From NCBI RefSeq assembly GCF_901933205.1, contig NC_044572.1, forward strand, positions 20,670,501 through 20,734,500: a stretch of DNA of 64,000 bases, read 5' to 3'. The notes under the pieces are model-generated. The model was not told the origin of the DNA. It made no database searches and saw only the letters and a list, made by a program, of their open reading frames with translations. This document shows positions 37,501 through 47,700 of this stretch, one piece after another. How positions within the stretch are numbered: position 1 is the first letter of the stretch; each line of letters starts with the position of its first letter. The DNA is from Camarhynchus parvulus. Taxonomy: Eukaryota; Chordata; Aves; Passeriformes; Thraupidae. The translations under genes were made by a program, and so were the position numbers.

Positions 37501-39426
37501 TTTCAGTTTCCCCACACTATCTCTTGAACACACCTGCTGTCCTTCAAGGACTGTAAATATACTGCAGTCAAAAGCCTTTCCCAGGGAAACACTAACAATC
37601 AAGTGCTGATTTCCTGAACAGTGACTTCTGTTAATGCCTATGAAGAGCTCCGGGACAAAGTCAGCCTGTACCCAGCTGCCTGGTGATAAGGGCAGTCACT
37701 TCCAGTCTCAAAGAATGCTAGCAATGCTGTTTTACACCGGGAGTTTTAGGGAAGAGACCTTGTTTTGAGAAGGCACATTCCTAAATATCTCTTAGTCCAA
37801 ACAAGGCTTAATCTAAGTTGAAAGCTGGTTTTGCACAAGTGAAAACTTGAGCTTAAGAATTTTAGAACACTGTTTGCACAGTTGTTTCTGGTTGTCATGT
37901 AGATTTACTTTATCTGGATAACATCACAACATCCTACAAAGACTAAACTCTAACATAACTTGTTTCCTATGTTAACAGCTTTGTTTTACGGAGGATTAAA
38001 TTTCATGTTCTTAATGGACACCCAGAGGAGGCAAACTCAATCCTGTGACCTCGCCCCAAGGAACACACTGTCTACTTCTTGTCAGCAGACAACACCCACA
38101 TAAAAAACCTTAAATTTGAAACTCTTGCCCAGTAATGCACTGACCAGTGATTCATCAAAAAGGAGTTCTGTTTTGTACAAAAACTGGCCCATAACAGACA
38201 CATTTCGCTAGAAATATTCCCGCACCATTACACATTTACTAAGAATGCAGCCCACTGCGCCCTCCCCTCCGACACAAAGGGATCTATTATTTCAATCTGC
38301 TGCCACCACACTTGCCATAATGCCTGTATCTGCATTCCACGGTGAATCCCATAGAAACCATTAATACCCTTCAGCCAAGCGAGCAGATGGCCCCCTTTCA
38401 CTTTTATTGGATCGGAAAGTGATTCCACGTTGGGGTGTTTTTTGTAAAACGGGCTAGACTTGGATAAAGCAGGACAATAGTTTACTCCCCTCCCCTCAGA
38501 CTGCAGCATCCCCCTAAAGAAAACACGGAGGGCTTGCGTGAGAACTGACGGAAACCTCTTTGTGCAAGGAAAGCAAACTCCTGCACTCCCACCCTCCGCC
38601 CCAGGCACAGCCACCACCCCCTCGGGCTCCTCCCTCCTCCACCACCGCTAACCTGTCTGAAGGACTGCAGGGTGTTCTCGGCCTCCTCCCTCTGAAGCAT
38701 CTCCTCTTGCAGCCTGGAAGGGGCAAGACGGCGGTGAGGAGGGAGCGGGGGTCCCCCAAATCCCCCCCGTCCAGCCTCCCGCCCGCCCGGTACCGCTCGG
38801 GATGCTCCGCGCCAGGGGACAGGGCGGCGGGGAGGCAGCGGGACGCGGCAGCAGCCCCAACCCGCCTTCCCCCGGGACACTCACTTCTCCCGCAGCCGCA
38901 TGATGTCGTCGGCGAGGTTGTCCCTCTCCACTTCCACTCGTGCCTTGTCGTTGGTGAGCTGGTCCACCTGTCGCCGCAGCTCCCGCATCTCCTCCTCGTA
39001 GAGGTCGCCCAGGCGGGACGTGCCCTTGCCCTTGAGCTGCTCCAGCTCGGCCAGCAAGATCTTGTTCTGCTGCTCCAGAAAGCGCACCTTGTCGATGTAG
39101 TTAGCGAAGCGGTCATTAAGCTCCTGCAGCTCAACCTTCTCGTTGGTGCGGTTCGCCTTGAACTCCGTGTTGATGGCGTCGGCCAGGGAGAAGTCCACGG
39201 AGTCGTGGAGCCGCATGGGCGGCATGCTGCTCCGCAGCCGCACCGACGTCGTCTTGGTGGCGTACATGCCGCCGGGCGAGGCGGACACGTACCGGGCGCT
39301 GCTGGGCCGCAGGGCGCTGCCCAGCGAGTACCGGCTGCTGGACGTGATGTAGCGGGTGCCGGTGCTGGGGCGGCTGCCCCCGCCGAACATGCGCCGGTAC
39401 GAGGAGTTTTTCGTGCTGATGCTCAT
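31532..39426 (-). CDS. VIM: Vimentin, complete nine-exon gene
   Basis: This is the type III intermediate filament protein of mesenchymal cells, assembling as coiled-coil dimers and tetramers in the cytoplasm. Coding exons on the - strand are 39426-38885, 38713-38653, 34654-34559, 34418-34257, 33792-33667, 32952-32732, 32639-32596, 32177-32092 and 31573-31532. All junctions are GT/AG and join in frame to 459 residues, against 466 in human; the shortfall is in the head. The head (about 1-95) is Ser/Arg-rich ([14 protein letters not shown]). The rod starts with [19 protein letters not shown] at 103-121 and ends with [12 protein letters not shown] at 392-403. The lone rod cysteine is at about 321 (SLTCEVDAL), equivalent to human Cys328. 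The tail ends [11 protein letters not shown] at 39426 has G at -3. Intron 2 (about 4 kb) is by far the largest. A CpG island covers exon 1 and the promoter. Confidence 0.98.
32092..32177 (-). CDS. VIM: VIM exon 8
   Basis: 86 bases, the usual vimentin exon 8 length. Acceptor TTCTGCAG, donor GTTGGT. It encodes most of the tail, including [20 protein letters not shown]. Confidence 0.97.
32596..32639 (-). CDS. VIM: VIM exon 7
   Basis: 44 bases, the usual length. Acceptor CCTTCAG, donor GTAAGC. It begins by completing an Arg codon and encodes [14 protein letters not shown] at the start of the tail. Confidence 0.97.
32732..32952 (-). CDS. VIM: VIM exon 6
   Basis: 221 bases, the usual length. Acceptor CTTCCAG, donor GTAATC. 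It encodes the end of coil 2, from [15 protein letters not shown] to the rod-termination motif [12 protein letters not shown], the most conserved intermediate filament signature. Confidence 0.98.
33667..33792 (-). CDS. VIM: VIM exon 5
   Basis: 126 bases, the usual length. Acceptor TCCAG, donor GTAAGT. It encodes [15 protein letters not shown] through [12 protein letters not shown] in coil 2, including the single conserved cysteine. Confidence 0.98.
34257..34418 (-). CDS. VIM: VIM exon 4
   Basis: 162 bases, the usual length. Acceptor CTCTAAG, donor GTAAGT. It encodes [20 protein letters not shown] through [11 protein letters not shown], covering the coil 1B end, the L12 linker and the start of coil 2. 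Confidence 0.98.
34559..34654 (-). CDS. VIM: VIM exon 3
   Basis: 96 bases, the usual length. Acceptor TGCTCAG, donor GTAAGC. It encodes [20 protein letters not shown] followed by [12 protein letters not shown] in coil 1B. Confidence 0.98.
34655..38652 (-). other. VIM: VIM intron 2 (about 4 kb)
   Basis: The largest intron of the gene; the other seven are 92-714 bases. It has no supported exon, RNA gene or repeat family. Vimentin genes generally carry regulatory sequence in early introns, but no specific site can be named here by eye. Confidence 0.8.
38653..38713 (-). CDS. VIM: VIM exon 2
   Basis: 61 bases, the usual length. Acceptor CTTCCAG, donor GTTAGC. It completes the split Lys codon and encodes [20 protein letters not shown] in coil 1B. 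Confidence 0.98.
38885..39426 (-). CDS. VIM: VIM exon 1, coding part
   Basis: 542 coding bases from ATG (39426-39424) to donor GTGAGT. It encodes the Ser/Arg-rich head, coil 1A and part of coil 1B (180 residues plus two bases). The head carries SSYRRMFGG and [14 protein letters not shown], the region where vimentin kinases act in mammals. Confidence 0.97.
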
Positions 39427-39490
39427 AGCGACGGCGGCGCGGGCTTTGTAATCCGGGAGCGGAGCGGGACGACCGGGGTGCGCGGCGAAG
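39427..39490 (-). other. VIM: VIM 5' UTR (approximate)
   Basis: A short GC-rich leader of about 60-65 bases is inferred if transcription starts about 30 bases after the TATA-like box at 39517-39525. The exact cap site is not visible in the sequence. Confidence 0.45.
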
Positions 39491-39516
39491 AAGGGCGGTG
39501 GCTGCGGCCAGGGCCC

Positions 39517-39590
39517 CTTCTTATGGGCGCCGCGAACCCGCCCCGCGGACCCGCCCCGCTCCGCCCCGCCCGCGGGGAAGGGGCGGCGGC
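39517..39590 (-). promoter_or_regulatory. VIM: VIM core promoter: TATA-like box and GC boxes
   Basis: On the coding strand a TATA-like CATAAGAAG lies at 39525-39517, about 90-100 bases before the ATG. Behind it is a cluster of Sp1-type GC boxes, seen on the + strand as CCGCCCCG near 39539, 39551 and 39561 and GGGGCGG near 39580. Sp1 control of vimentin is established in mammals. The TATA element is imperfect. Confidence 0.55.
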
Positions 39591-40890
39591 CGCGGACACA
39601 AAGGCGGCGAGCGGGGCGGCTGGGCTCGGCCGGCGGGGCGCGGAGGGTGGGCGGCAGCCTGTGCTGAGGCTGGGTCCCCAGGGGCTGGCAGGTTTCCGCC
39701 GGGGCTGCGGGACGTGGCAGGGCGGTGTCCCACACAGCGGGCGCGGGGAACCCCGGCACGGCGCGCCCGGGGAGGACGGGCTGACAGCGGCGGCATCTTC
39801 GGCGTCGCGGAAATGGGCGCTGGCTTTCCCCCTCTCATCTCGTTGTCCCCCTCCAGAGTGAGCGTGGTGGCTGCAAGAAGGAGCTGGCAAGTCTAATGTC
39901 ATAGGCCTGGCAAGATACTCCGAGTAACTTATCAAAACCCCTCTATAGGTATGATGTATATTTATCTAGATATCTTTCTAAGAACCTTTCCTTTCCTTTT
40001 GAGTTTTCCAAAAGAGTAAGATCAGGGAAAAATTATGCTAACTATTCACAAAGGGCTCCCAAGTGTTCAAAATAAGCAGCCAGAAAATAATGTATGTGTT
40101 TTCTTTAGCTGCCTCCCATGATAGCAATCTCAGCTCCTATGATTAAGAATAAACTTTACAGGTTAAATATGTTTTCCTTGTAGCTGGGTAAGCAGTTACA
40201 TGCCTAAGGCTTAATACTGCCATTATTGTAACAATGATCCCAGGAATAATTTAGGGGGTTTTTATGTGGACTGTACATTATTGAAATTACTGTATCCAGG
40301 ATCTTGCTCCTGGAAAATATCTAGGACAGTAGCAGGCTTGATTTTAACAAAGTTCATTTCTCCACTTCTGTACCAAACACACTTTGCTATTAATTTTGGT
40401 AGGCATATGATCAGAGTCTTAGGAGAGCACCCAGCAAAATGATAATTGTTCATTAACTATGATCAGCAAATACATACAAATATGTGTAAAATAAAAGGCC
40501 AGACAAAAATCCCAGTGTTTTCAGAGCAATTTTACTATCAAAATGGGACTACTAGCAATGGAAAAGAGTGATGTAGGTAGTACAGGGCAATAACAATGGA
40601 ATAAAAGTTAACAGAGAAAAACTTTGAGTAGCAGCAGATTGTTTCAGCATGAATGCAGAGGTTGCTTAAGGAAGATGACAGAAGCTCTGCCATTTAGATA
40701 ACTTTAAACTTGAGTGGCCCAACCACGACTCACATTCTGAAATTCTGCACTGATGCATCAGATAAGGGACATCCTTTTTTCTCTCTGCTATGGGAAGTGA
40801 GTGATACATTGTAGACATATTATCTGTAATGCATTGCTTCAGCACTTAGGGGATGCAAAACTACCATTGATTTTTGATTTTTTTTTTTAG

Positions 40891-40967
40891 CTTGCAGTCC
40901 TGCAGGAAAAAATATCTTCACTGGAAGTTCTGAAAAACCTGAATATGAACAGTGGGTAGAGAAAAAG
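40891..40967 (+). other. Exon-like segment with splice-type borders, unknown origin
   Basis: It is preceded by a long T-tract ending TTTTTAG (acceptor-like) and followed by AAAAAG|GTAATC (donor-like). It is open in one frame as CSPAGKNIFTGSSEK followed by PEYEQWVEKK. The same frame stays open from 40878 to a TAG at 41163-41165 without an early ATG. I do not recognise the protein. It may be an exon of an unannotated transcript, a relic exon, or chance. Confidence 0.2.
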
Positions 40968-41120
40968 GTAATCTTCACACCCCAATTCACAGTAGTCAAC
41001 TATTGTACTTCAGGTAATGTACTTTACAAGGAAGACTGTGAACCTATGTATTTTATTAAAGATCTTGTTTATTTGAAGGAAATTTTGCTTTGTGTTCATT
41101 CTGTTGGCAACCAGAAGTGC

Positions 41121-41186
41121 AGGAATGCAATTTGTATTGCATTCCTAAAAGTAAAATACTTTTAGTGTATTGCAACACTAAAAGTA
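41121..41186. repeat. Two adjacent perfect hairpins
   Basis: Hairpin 1 has arms AGGAATGCAAT (41121-41131) and ATTGCATTCCT (41136-41146) with a 4-base loop. Hairpin 2 has arms TACTTTTAGTGT (41157-41168) and ACACTAAAAGTA (41175-41186) with a 6-base loop. Both are perfect. They are 10 bases apart. Confidence 0.9.
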
Positions 41187-44100
41187 AGTCCTTGAGGTTT
41201 TAATTTCTTTTGTTCACTGAGGCTTAGTCAAGCAAAGGAAGCTGACAAGGTTGAGCCACTGAAGTACTTGCAGTATAAGTCCCAGGCTACAGCTCATTCC
41301 ATTCACCCACTGAATAAGAGGCAGAGGTCACACAGCATTCCTGAGGCTAAGGGTTCCCAAAGCCCAGCCTGGACGCTGTTGTGCTGCCCAGCCCTCTCAG
41401 AGCTCTATTTAAGCCATCAAGTTTGAGCTGTAAGCCTTTGAGAGCCCTGGCACAGAAGTACATACTGGTTCTGCGAGGAGGCAAAAACAGCAAAACAGCA
41501 CATAACAAACAATCTCACAGATTAAAGATGCTGTACTCAGAAATACTGATAGCTTTAGTAGACTGTTGTTTTTTAAAGGTGTGCTGGTGCCCCATCTGTT
41601 TTTCCTAACAGAACACAACTTATACTTCATGCAAACATATGCAAGAATCATCCTCATTCAGAAAATGCTTTGCCCCTAAAATCCAAGGTATTTGTTTTAG
41701 TAAATATGACCACCCAATTCATGTTTCAAGTGTAATTTCCGTATGTTTATGTCACTGCTGCCATATGTGCTCTTGGCCACCTGCCTCATTTCTGTGTCTC
41801 ACTATGAAATGTTCAGATATTGTTGGCTGTTGGGACTACAGTAAACCTTTAAGTGCCTTTTGCTGGTTGGCACTTACACAGATGTACGAATGGAAGAAGC
41901 TGTATGTTTCTTGTAAGCTGTAATAAATTTAACACACATTTGCATTGCCACCTCCCCAGGGGATTAAAACATGTCCCCTTGAAATGCAGAAAGATCTCTA
42001 CTGTCCTTCTTAGAAGAGACTGTCTCAGTGTAGCCATAAACATCATGAAGAGTGTACTTTGAATGGAAATGAAATCACAGTAATGTCTAGTTTCATGGAA
42101 AATGCTATGGGACTCTTAGACGGTGGCTGATGGAGATCCTGACCATTTCTGACATGAAGATCAGACAGCTAAGAGCATCACTCAGCACCACGTTGGGGAT
42201 TATTCATAAACTACTGGTTGTCATCTGTCCTGTTTACTGCAATGCCTTCCCTTGCAATTCCAGTGTGCAGTCATGCAGCTGCCCGGTCAGCCCACAACAT
42301 CACCTCTACAGAAGTAGATCAGAGGTAATGGCACTCTTGAAAAAACAAACAGGTATTTTTATCACAAGACTTTCAGTTCAGACTGTAATTTTCTTTTATG
42401 CCTTTTTTTTGCGGCCTTTTTTTTCCCCAGATAATTATGTATTGGTTTACTGCCAGGAATGAAATATGGAATCAAGTCCTAGAAATTTAGCAAAAAGACA
42501 CCTGTATTGTGTGTAACTTTTATTAATGGGGAAGTGGATATGCACAGAGAGAAGATACACGTGCCTGAATGGCTTTATACTACGTGTTGGTTGTACTAAA
42601 AGTTAAAAAGTCCGTATAACAGAATTTCTATTATTTCCTTGCAAAAGTATCTATTGGTCTGAAAACGTCATTGAAAAGAGTGGCATTCACTTTTTTTCTT
42701 TTTATTTTTGAAATTTACCATTTAATCTAACAGTAAGAAACAAGACTAATTTAAGTTCAAATATTGAATGTGCTTTCCAGTTACATAAACCTGGACTAAA
42801 CAGATGTGAATGCTTTTCTTAATCAGATTTATGCCCTTTTTCTAAAGTTTCTACTTCCAGGAGGTGTAGAAAGACACATAAAGATTAAATACCCATGAAA
42901 AAACATCCTGCCATGCAAATACAATAATTTTTGTGTCAGTACCATACAGCAACCATAAGCCCAGGTATGCATGGGGCTGTAGAGGCATTCCTTCACACAA
43001 CCCCTGCACCATGACAATCAAACAAACTCTGGGCAGTAGGGACACATTTTAACATGAGGAAATAAAAGACCCTTAACACCCTACAGACAATTGAACCAGA
43101 GGAACACTCTGCAGTGCTCAGCCAGAGTAAATGTTGTGGCCTATCACTTCAGTGACTGCTGTGGCTTTCACTGTCTAAGAACACCTTCAGCCATGGCCTA
43201 AAAACACAGACTGCCATGATTTTGAAAACAGAAAGGCCCCTGTTTAAGAAAAAAAGGGATTCTGGCTGTAATGCTCAGCTGGAAGAAGTCTCTCCCTTTA
43301 GCTAGAGCCAAGTGTGAGGAGGAATCCCCAAGAAAGGCCAGTGCATCCAGGGAAGTGATGGTTTTTCTGAACCCTGATAATGCATCTCCCTGCATTCTAA
43401 CTAGGAGAAGATGATTTGGATTTCTGAATTATTACCAGGCTGCAGAACATCTAACTGTTCCAGCATTGAATTCTCCCCTTGTGAGTAACTTCCTTGACTA
43501 ATTTTTGTCTTGATAAAGAAACAGGCAAATTCTTTTATGAAATTTATTTTTAAAATTATGTTGCCTATTGTCATTGCCAGCGTTGCAAAGCATATCAAAT
43601 TGGTATGACTAGCTGCTGATTTTTTCAATTAAATGACTAGGTTCTATACTCAAAACTAACCAAGTCTGTCTGAAATACTCTATTTTAATGTAAAATGAAC
43701 TATATGAAACTGGCAGGGGTTTCATCATTAAGGAAGTGATTTGAACATGAGTCAAGCCACCCTGTCACACGATTTACATTTCCAAAGAATTATTATTGTC
43801 GTGCATGAGGTGTCTCTCTACTATGGTTTCTAATTGCCAGAATAGGAAGTTTTTTGTATCAAAATGGGACATTTTTGCACCAAATCAGGTGCTCATTTTC
43901 AAAGCTACTACAGTCCTGTGCCCTGAGGTTGTATCAAACACCATGCACACCTCTAGGAACAGAGGAGAAGTGTTTAAGCTCTGTCACAAGTATAGCAATT
44001 TATATAATCTATTCCTTAAAAAATAAAAAACCCCAAAAAATTAAGAATGACACCCTGTCTCACTTCATTTAACAGAAATAGCACTGACTGCTGAATGGCA

Positions 44101-44631
44101 GCAATACAGGAATCACTGGTACATATAGAATGAGATTTTCCAAACTGAGAAAAGGCTTGGCATGGCTTAAGGCTCAATGCTCAACTCTTTAGGCAGAACA
44201 AATTTTTAGAATACACAAAATCTCTCAGTCTTGATTTTGGGTGCCCCAAAATAGATAATTTGAAATTTTATCTCTCCACATCTGTGTTTAATGAAATTTG
44301 TATATTGTCAAAGACCAAGAAATTGTTCAAGGATCATGATAGGCACTTTGTAAGGACCATTTAAGATAAATATCAGATAAAATTAAGCAGCTCAAGTTTT
44401 CAGGAGAATCTATGCAAAATACATAGTGTAGCTTTTTTCTGTCCTTTGCCACACTGCTGACCTGGCCATCTTGGCCTTGCTCAGCACTAGGTTGCAATTC
44501 CTGCAGCACACTGTTGGTTCAGGTAGAAATCAACTGTGTGGATGAACACTTACTTGTCACATTACAATGGGAAGCACTGTCTTGGTTCACTGTTTTAAAT
44601 TTTGAGGTTGCAAACTTTTTCAAGGATGAGT

Positions 44632-44705
44632 CATCCATCCATCCATCCATCCATCCATCCATCCATCCATCCATCCATCCATCCATCCATCCATCCATCC
44701 ATCCC
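44632..44705. repeat. (CATC)n tetranucleotide microsatellite
   Basis: About 18 perfect CATC units bordered by GATGAG on the left and CCCCTC on the right. The open frame across it (poly-IHPS) is an artefact of the repeat. Confidence 0.98.
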
Positions 44706-47700
44706 CTCTTTGAGAAAAAAGAAGTGATTCTTGTATGCCATTAATGAACCCTGTCAGTTAAACACTTACTACTTCTTTTTGGCCAAGTTTCTTCAACTCA
44801 AACTACTTAAAGAGCTCCTCTAGCCAAAAAACAATTAAATCTGAGAAGTGATTTCATTCTTTTCTCTCCCCCAGTTCCATCACTTACACAAAGCATAAAT
44901 AGCATAATGTTTTCTTGCCATGATATACCAGGAAATGATGATCTTTCTGAGGAAGAGGCAGGACAAAGCAATGGAATCGTTAATTGTGTGCAGCAATTGT
45001 TCCATTCTTCCTTTGAGATGCCCAGGACAAGCAGAGCAGTACTCCCTCCTTGAAGGCCAAGTTTTTAGTGGATTCCTCAGTCCAAGTTCTTGTGCCAAAT
45101 CCTGGGTTCCAATGAAACTCATAAACTGAGCATACATTGTTTTAGCCATTCTGGGATTAATTGGCTCCTTTCAAAGGGAAGAGGCAGTGCTGCACACACC
45201 CAAAAGCTGAGAAGACTGAGTTTCTAAAAAGACATTCTGTTTTTGCATGTCAGCTCTATGCCTAATTTTCAAGCATAAATATACTTTGTCCAGTCGGGAT
45301 TAAGGAGGGAAGATGATCCAGATTTGAGATGCATAATATATTGTGGGCCATAAGGAATTGAGTGGAAAATTAGTTAAATACAGATGAGATGATGCATATG
45401 GCTGGAGAAGGAAGAGAGCAAATGTCTGGAAGAGTAGAGGTGTCCATACCTTTTCAGGTGGAACAGTGTCCCATTACAAAGACAATTCAGTGTCTACCCG
45501 AAATTTTCCTTAGGAATTTGGTCTTGTATATGGTCCAATACACATACTAGGCAGAAGAGAGTATGTGTAGGATGACAGGAGAAAGGACCTGACAACTATT
45601 CAGGAGCTTTGTAGATCTTTCAGTTTTGCTAACTCAGACTTTTGCCAGTGTTTGTAGCTGTTTATTTGACATGGATCAGGCATTTTTATAAACTCCATGA
45701 CAGAATTTACCAGGCCCACCATGTAAGTCCAGCACATCAGGATGAAAAAACATACAGGTCAGACGTCAGGATATTTCAAAGGGAGAGGCATAGTTTTCCC
45801 TTAATACAGTAATGCCACTGACCTGCAGTTGTATTCTGAAAATAATCAACTTCTGTCATATCAAGAGGAATCTTGAGAGCTATCCCACAGATGAAGGACA
45901 CAATACTATTGTACTACAATATACATGAAGCCTGGACTGCCAATGACAATGTGAACTATTCACAGTTTAGGTTAATTAATTACTTGAATTTAATATTGTT
46001 AGGTTTTGAACAACAGTGTCCTATGCTGTTGGAGATGAGTGCTACATCTGACGTGGCACCAAAACTGTGATAAAATCATCTTCAGGGACTTCATCTAACA
46101 TGTAGGGTTCTCAATGGACAATTCCAACAATCTCCCATTGTATTTTTCTGTTGATTTATGTGAAACACATTTGCTGGAGTTTTAGTAAGCCCAACCCCCT
46201 ACCGCTGAATTTTGACACTGCCAGTCCATTCTGGCATATGTCTTCTGCAAGAAGATTTCTCTTCTTCAGAAATAACTATTTTAGGCTTTCTTAGCCCTTT
46301 TTGGCTAGGCTTTTTGGGGCCTCTCTCTCCAAGCTGTCGTGGCAAAAATAACATTTAAATTTCACAGTCCTTTTTCTTAAAAAAGTTTGTTTCAACTTTA
46401 GAAAAACCTAAAGCTTTTGTTCTTAGTTGAGGCAAAGAGGAAAGGGGAATGGGCCCCAAAAGAAGCCAAAAATTACACTGTTATATTTTTCCTAGATTTC
46501 TTTCGCAATATCTTCTCAATTTTCCCTTTATTTCAGTTTATCCTTACAAAATCTCAGAACTTCTTCAACTCTCTTGTCTTATCATAGACTATTTTCCAAG
46601 AGTCTTTTGGGTAGATATTATATTGGTGTGTTTGACAGATATCTGTAGACATTTCCAATGCCAGAAGGAGAACATCTTAAGTACAATAACTTTAGCAATT
46701 GCAATCCATAACTGATATCAAATAGTTTTATATTCGTTTTTAAGTAACTCACTTGCAAATGCTAGCAATAGAACCAGGGTGGAAGACATCTCTGTGCTGC
46801 CTAGGCACCAAGTGCTCGGCTTCTTGGGCAGGTCTTACAGTACTCACTGTATACAATTTTGGTTTAATCTAATCTGAAGGTCGCTCAGGAGGGCCACAGT
46901 TACAGCTCTGCTATGGCTGCATTAAAGGTTTTCTTTCTCTCTGGAGAAAATATCCTTCTGCTGAAATCCTTCCACCATGGCAGATCTCATTTCCTGTGCT
47001 AACTAATGCTACTCGTAGTCAGAGATTAATCTCACCACATGGACTGAATAAAAAAAAACCACCAACAGTTCGGGCAGGGGCTGAACTCCTTAAAAGACAA
47101 AACTGCAGTCTACAAAAGCTGTAGGTGGTACCAGATGGCCTTGTGATCAGAAGGTGTGACCAACACTGATATACAGCTACAAGTCTTTTTTAGTTTGCAC
47201 AGTGTAAGTTGTGCAAATCATACGGGGATACTGGAGGTGAAAATTCTTGCCTTAAGCAAGAAGTGAAGAGGCATATCCAGGCTCACTGGCTGCACTTTCT
47301 TTCTTTCTTTCCCTCATCTCCCCTCCCCTCCCTTTGAGAGAGCAGCAGGCACCACATCATTTCCTCCTGCCCTTGCAAGGGAGCTGGGATCTCCCACGCC
47401 ATTACCTCATCCTGAACTGATCCCCCTTAACAAATGCCTGGCTCCGTGCCTGCTGTCGCCCTTCAAAGGTCTCAGTCAAAACGCATTCATTGCACCAGCA
47501 ATCTTTTGCCTGACTGCAGGGGCCTTAAAGAGCTCTGTTTTGTTCAATCCAGGGAATACATAATTTTTTATATAATTTTTTTTTTTTCAAGCACTGGAAT
47601 GTGTAAGTTCAAGAAAGTCAATAACATAATGTAAACATATGCCTCTCATCCAGCCTGAGTAACCACTGCAGGCCAAATGTAACAAACAAGCCAGATTTAT

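Larger units (their letters stand above)
38560..39850. promoter_or_regulatory. VIM: CpG island over VIM exon 1 and promoter
   Basis: GC content and CpG density rise sharply from the AT-rich surroundings at about 38.5 kb and fall again by about 39.85 kb. The island spans exon 1, intron 1, exon 2 and the upstream promoter. This is expected for a widely expressed mesenchymal gene. Confidence 0.85.

Noticed and set aside
38560..39861. A 433-codon open frame on the + strand, antisense to VIM exon 1 and its promoter
   Set aside because: It lies in a CpG island where stops are rare and mirrors the coding strand of exon 1. Its Pro/Arg/Gly/Ala composition is typical of GC-rich non-coding frames, and no family motif is seen. 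A non-coding antisense transcript near VIM is possible but is not shown by this frame.
44514..44744. Open frame with poly-IHPS
   Set aside because: It is the translation of the (CATC)n microsatellite.
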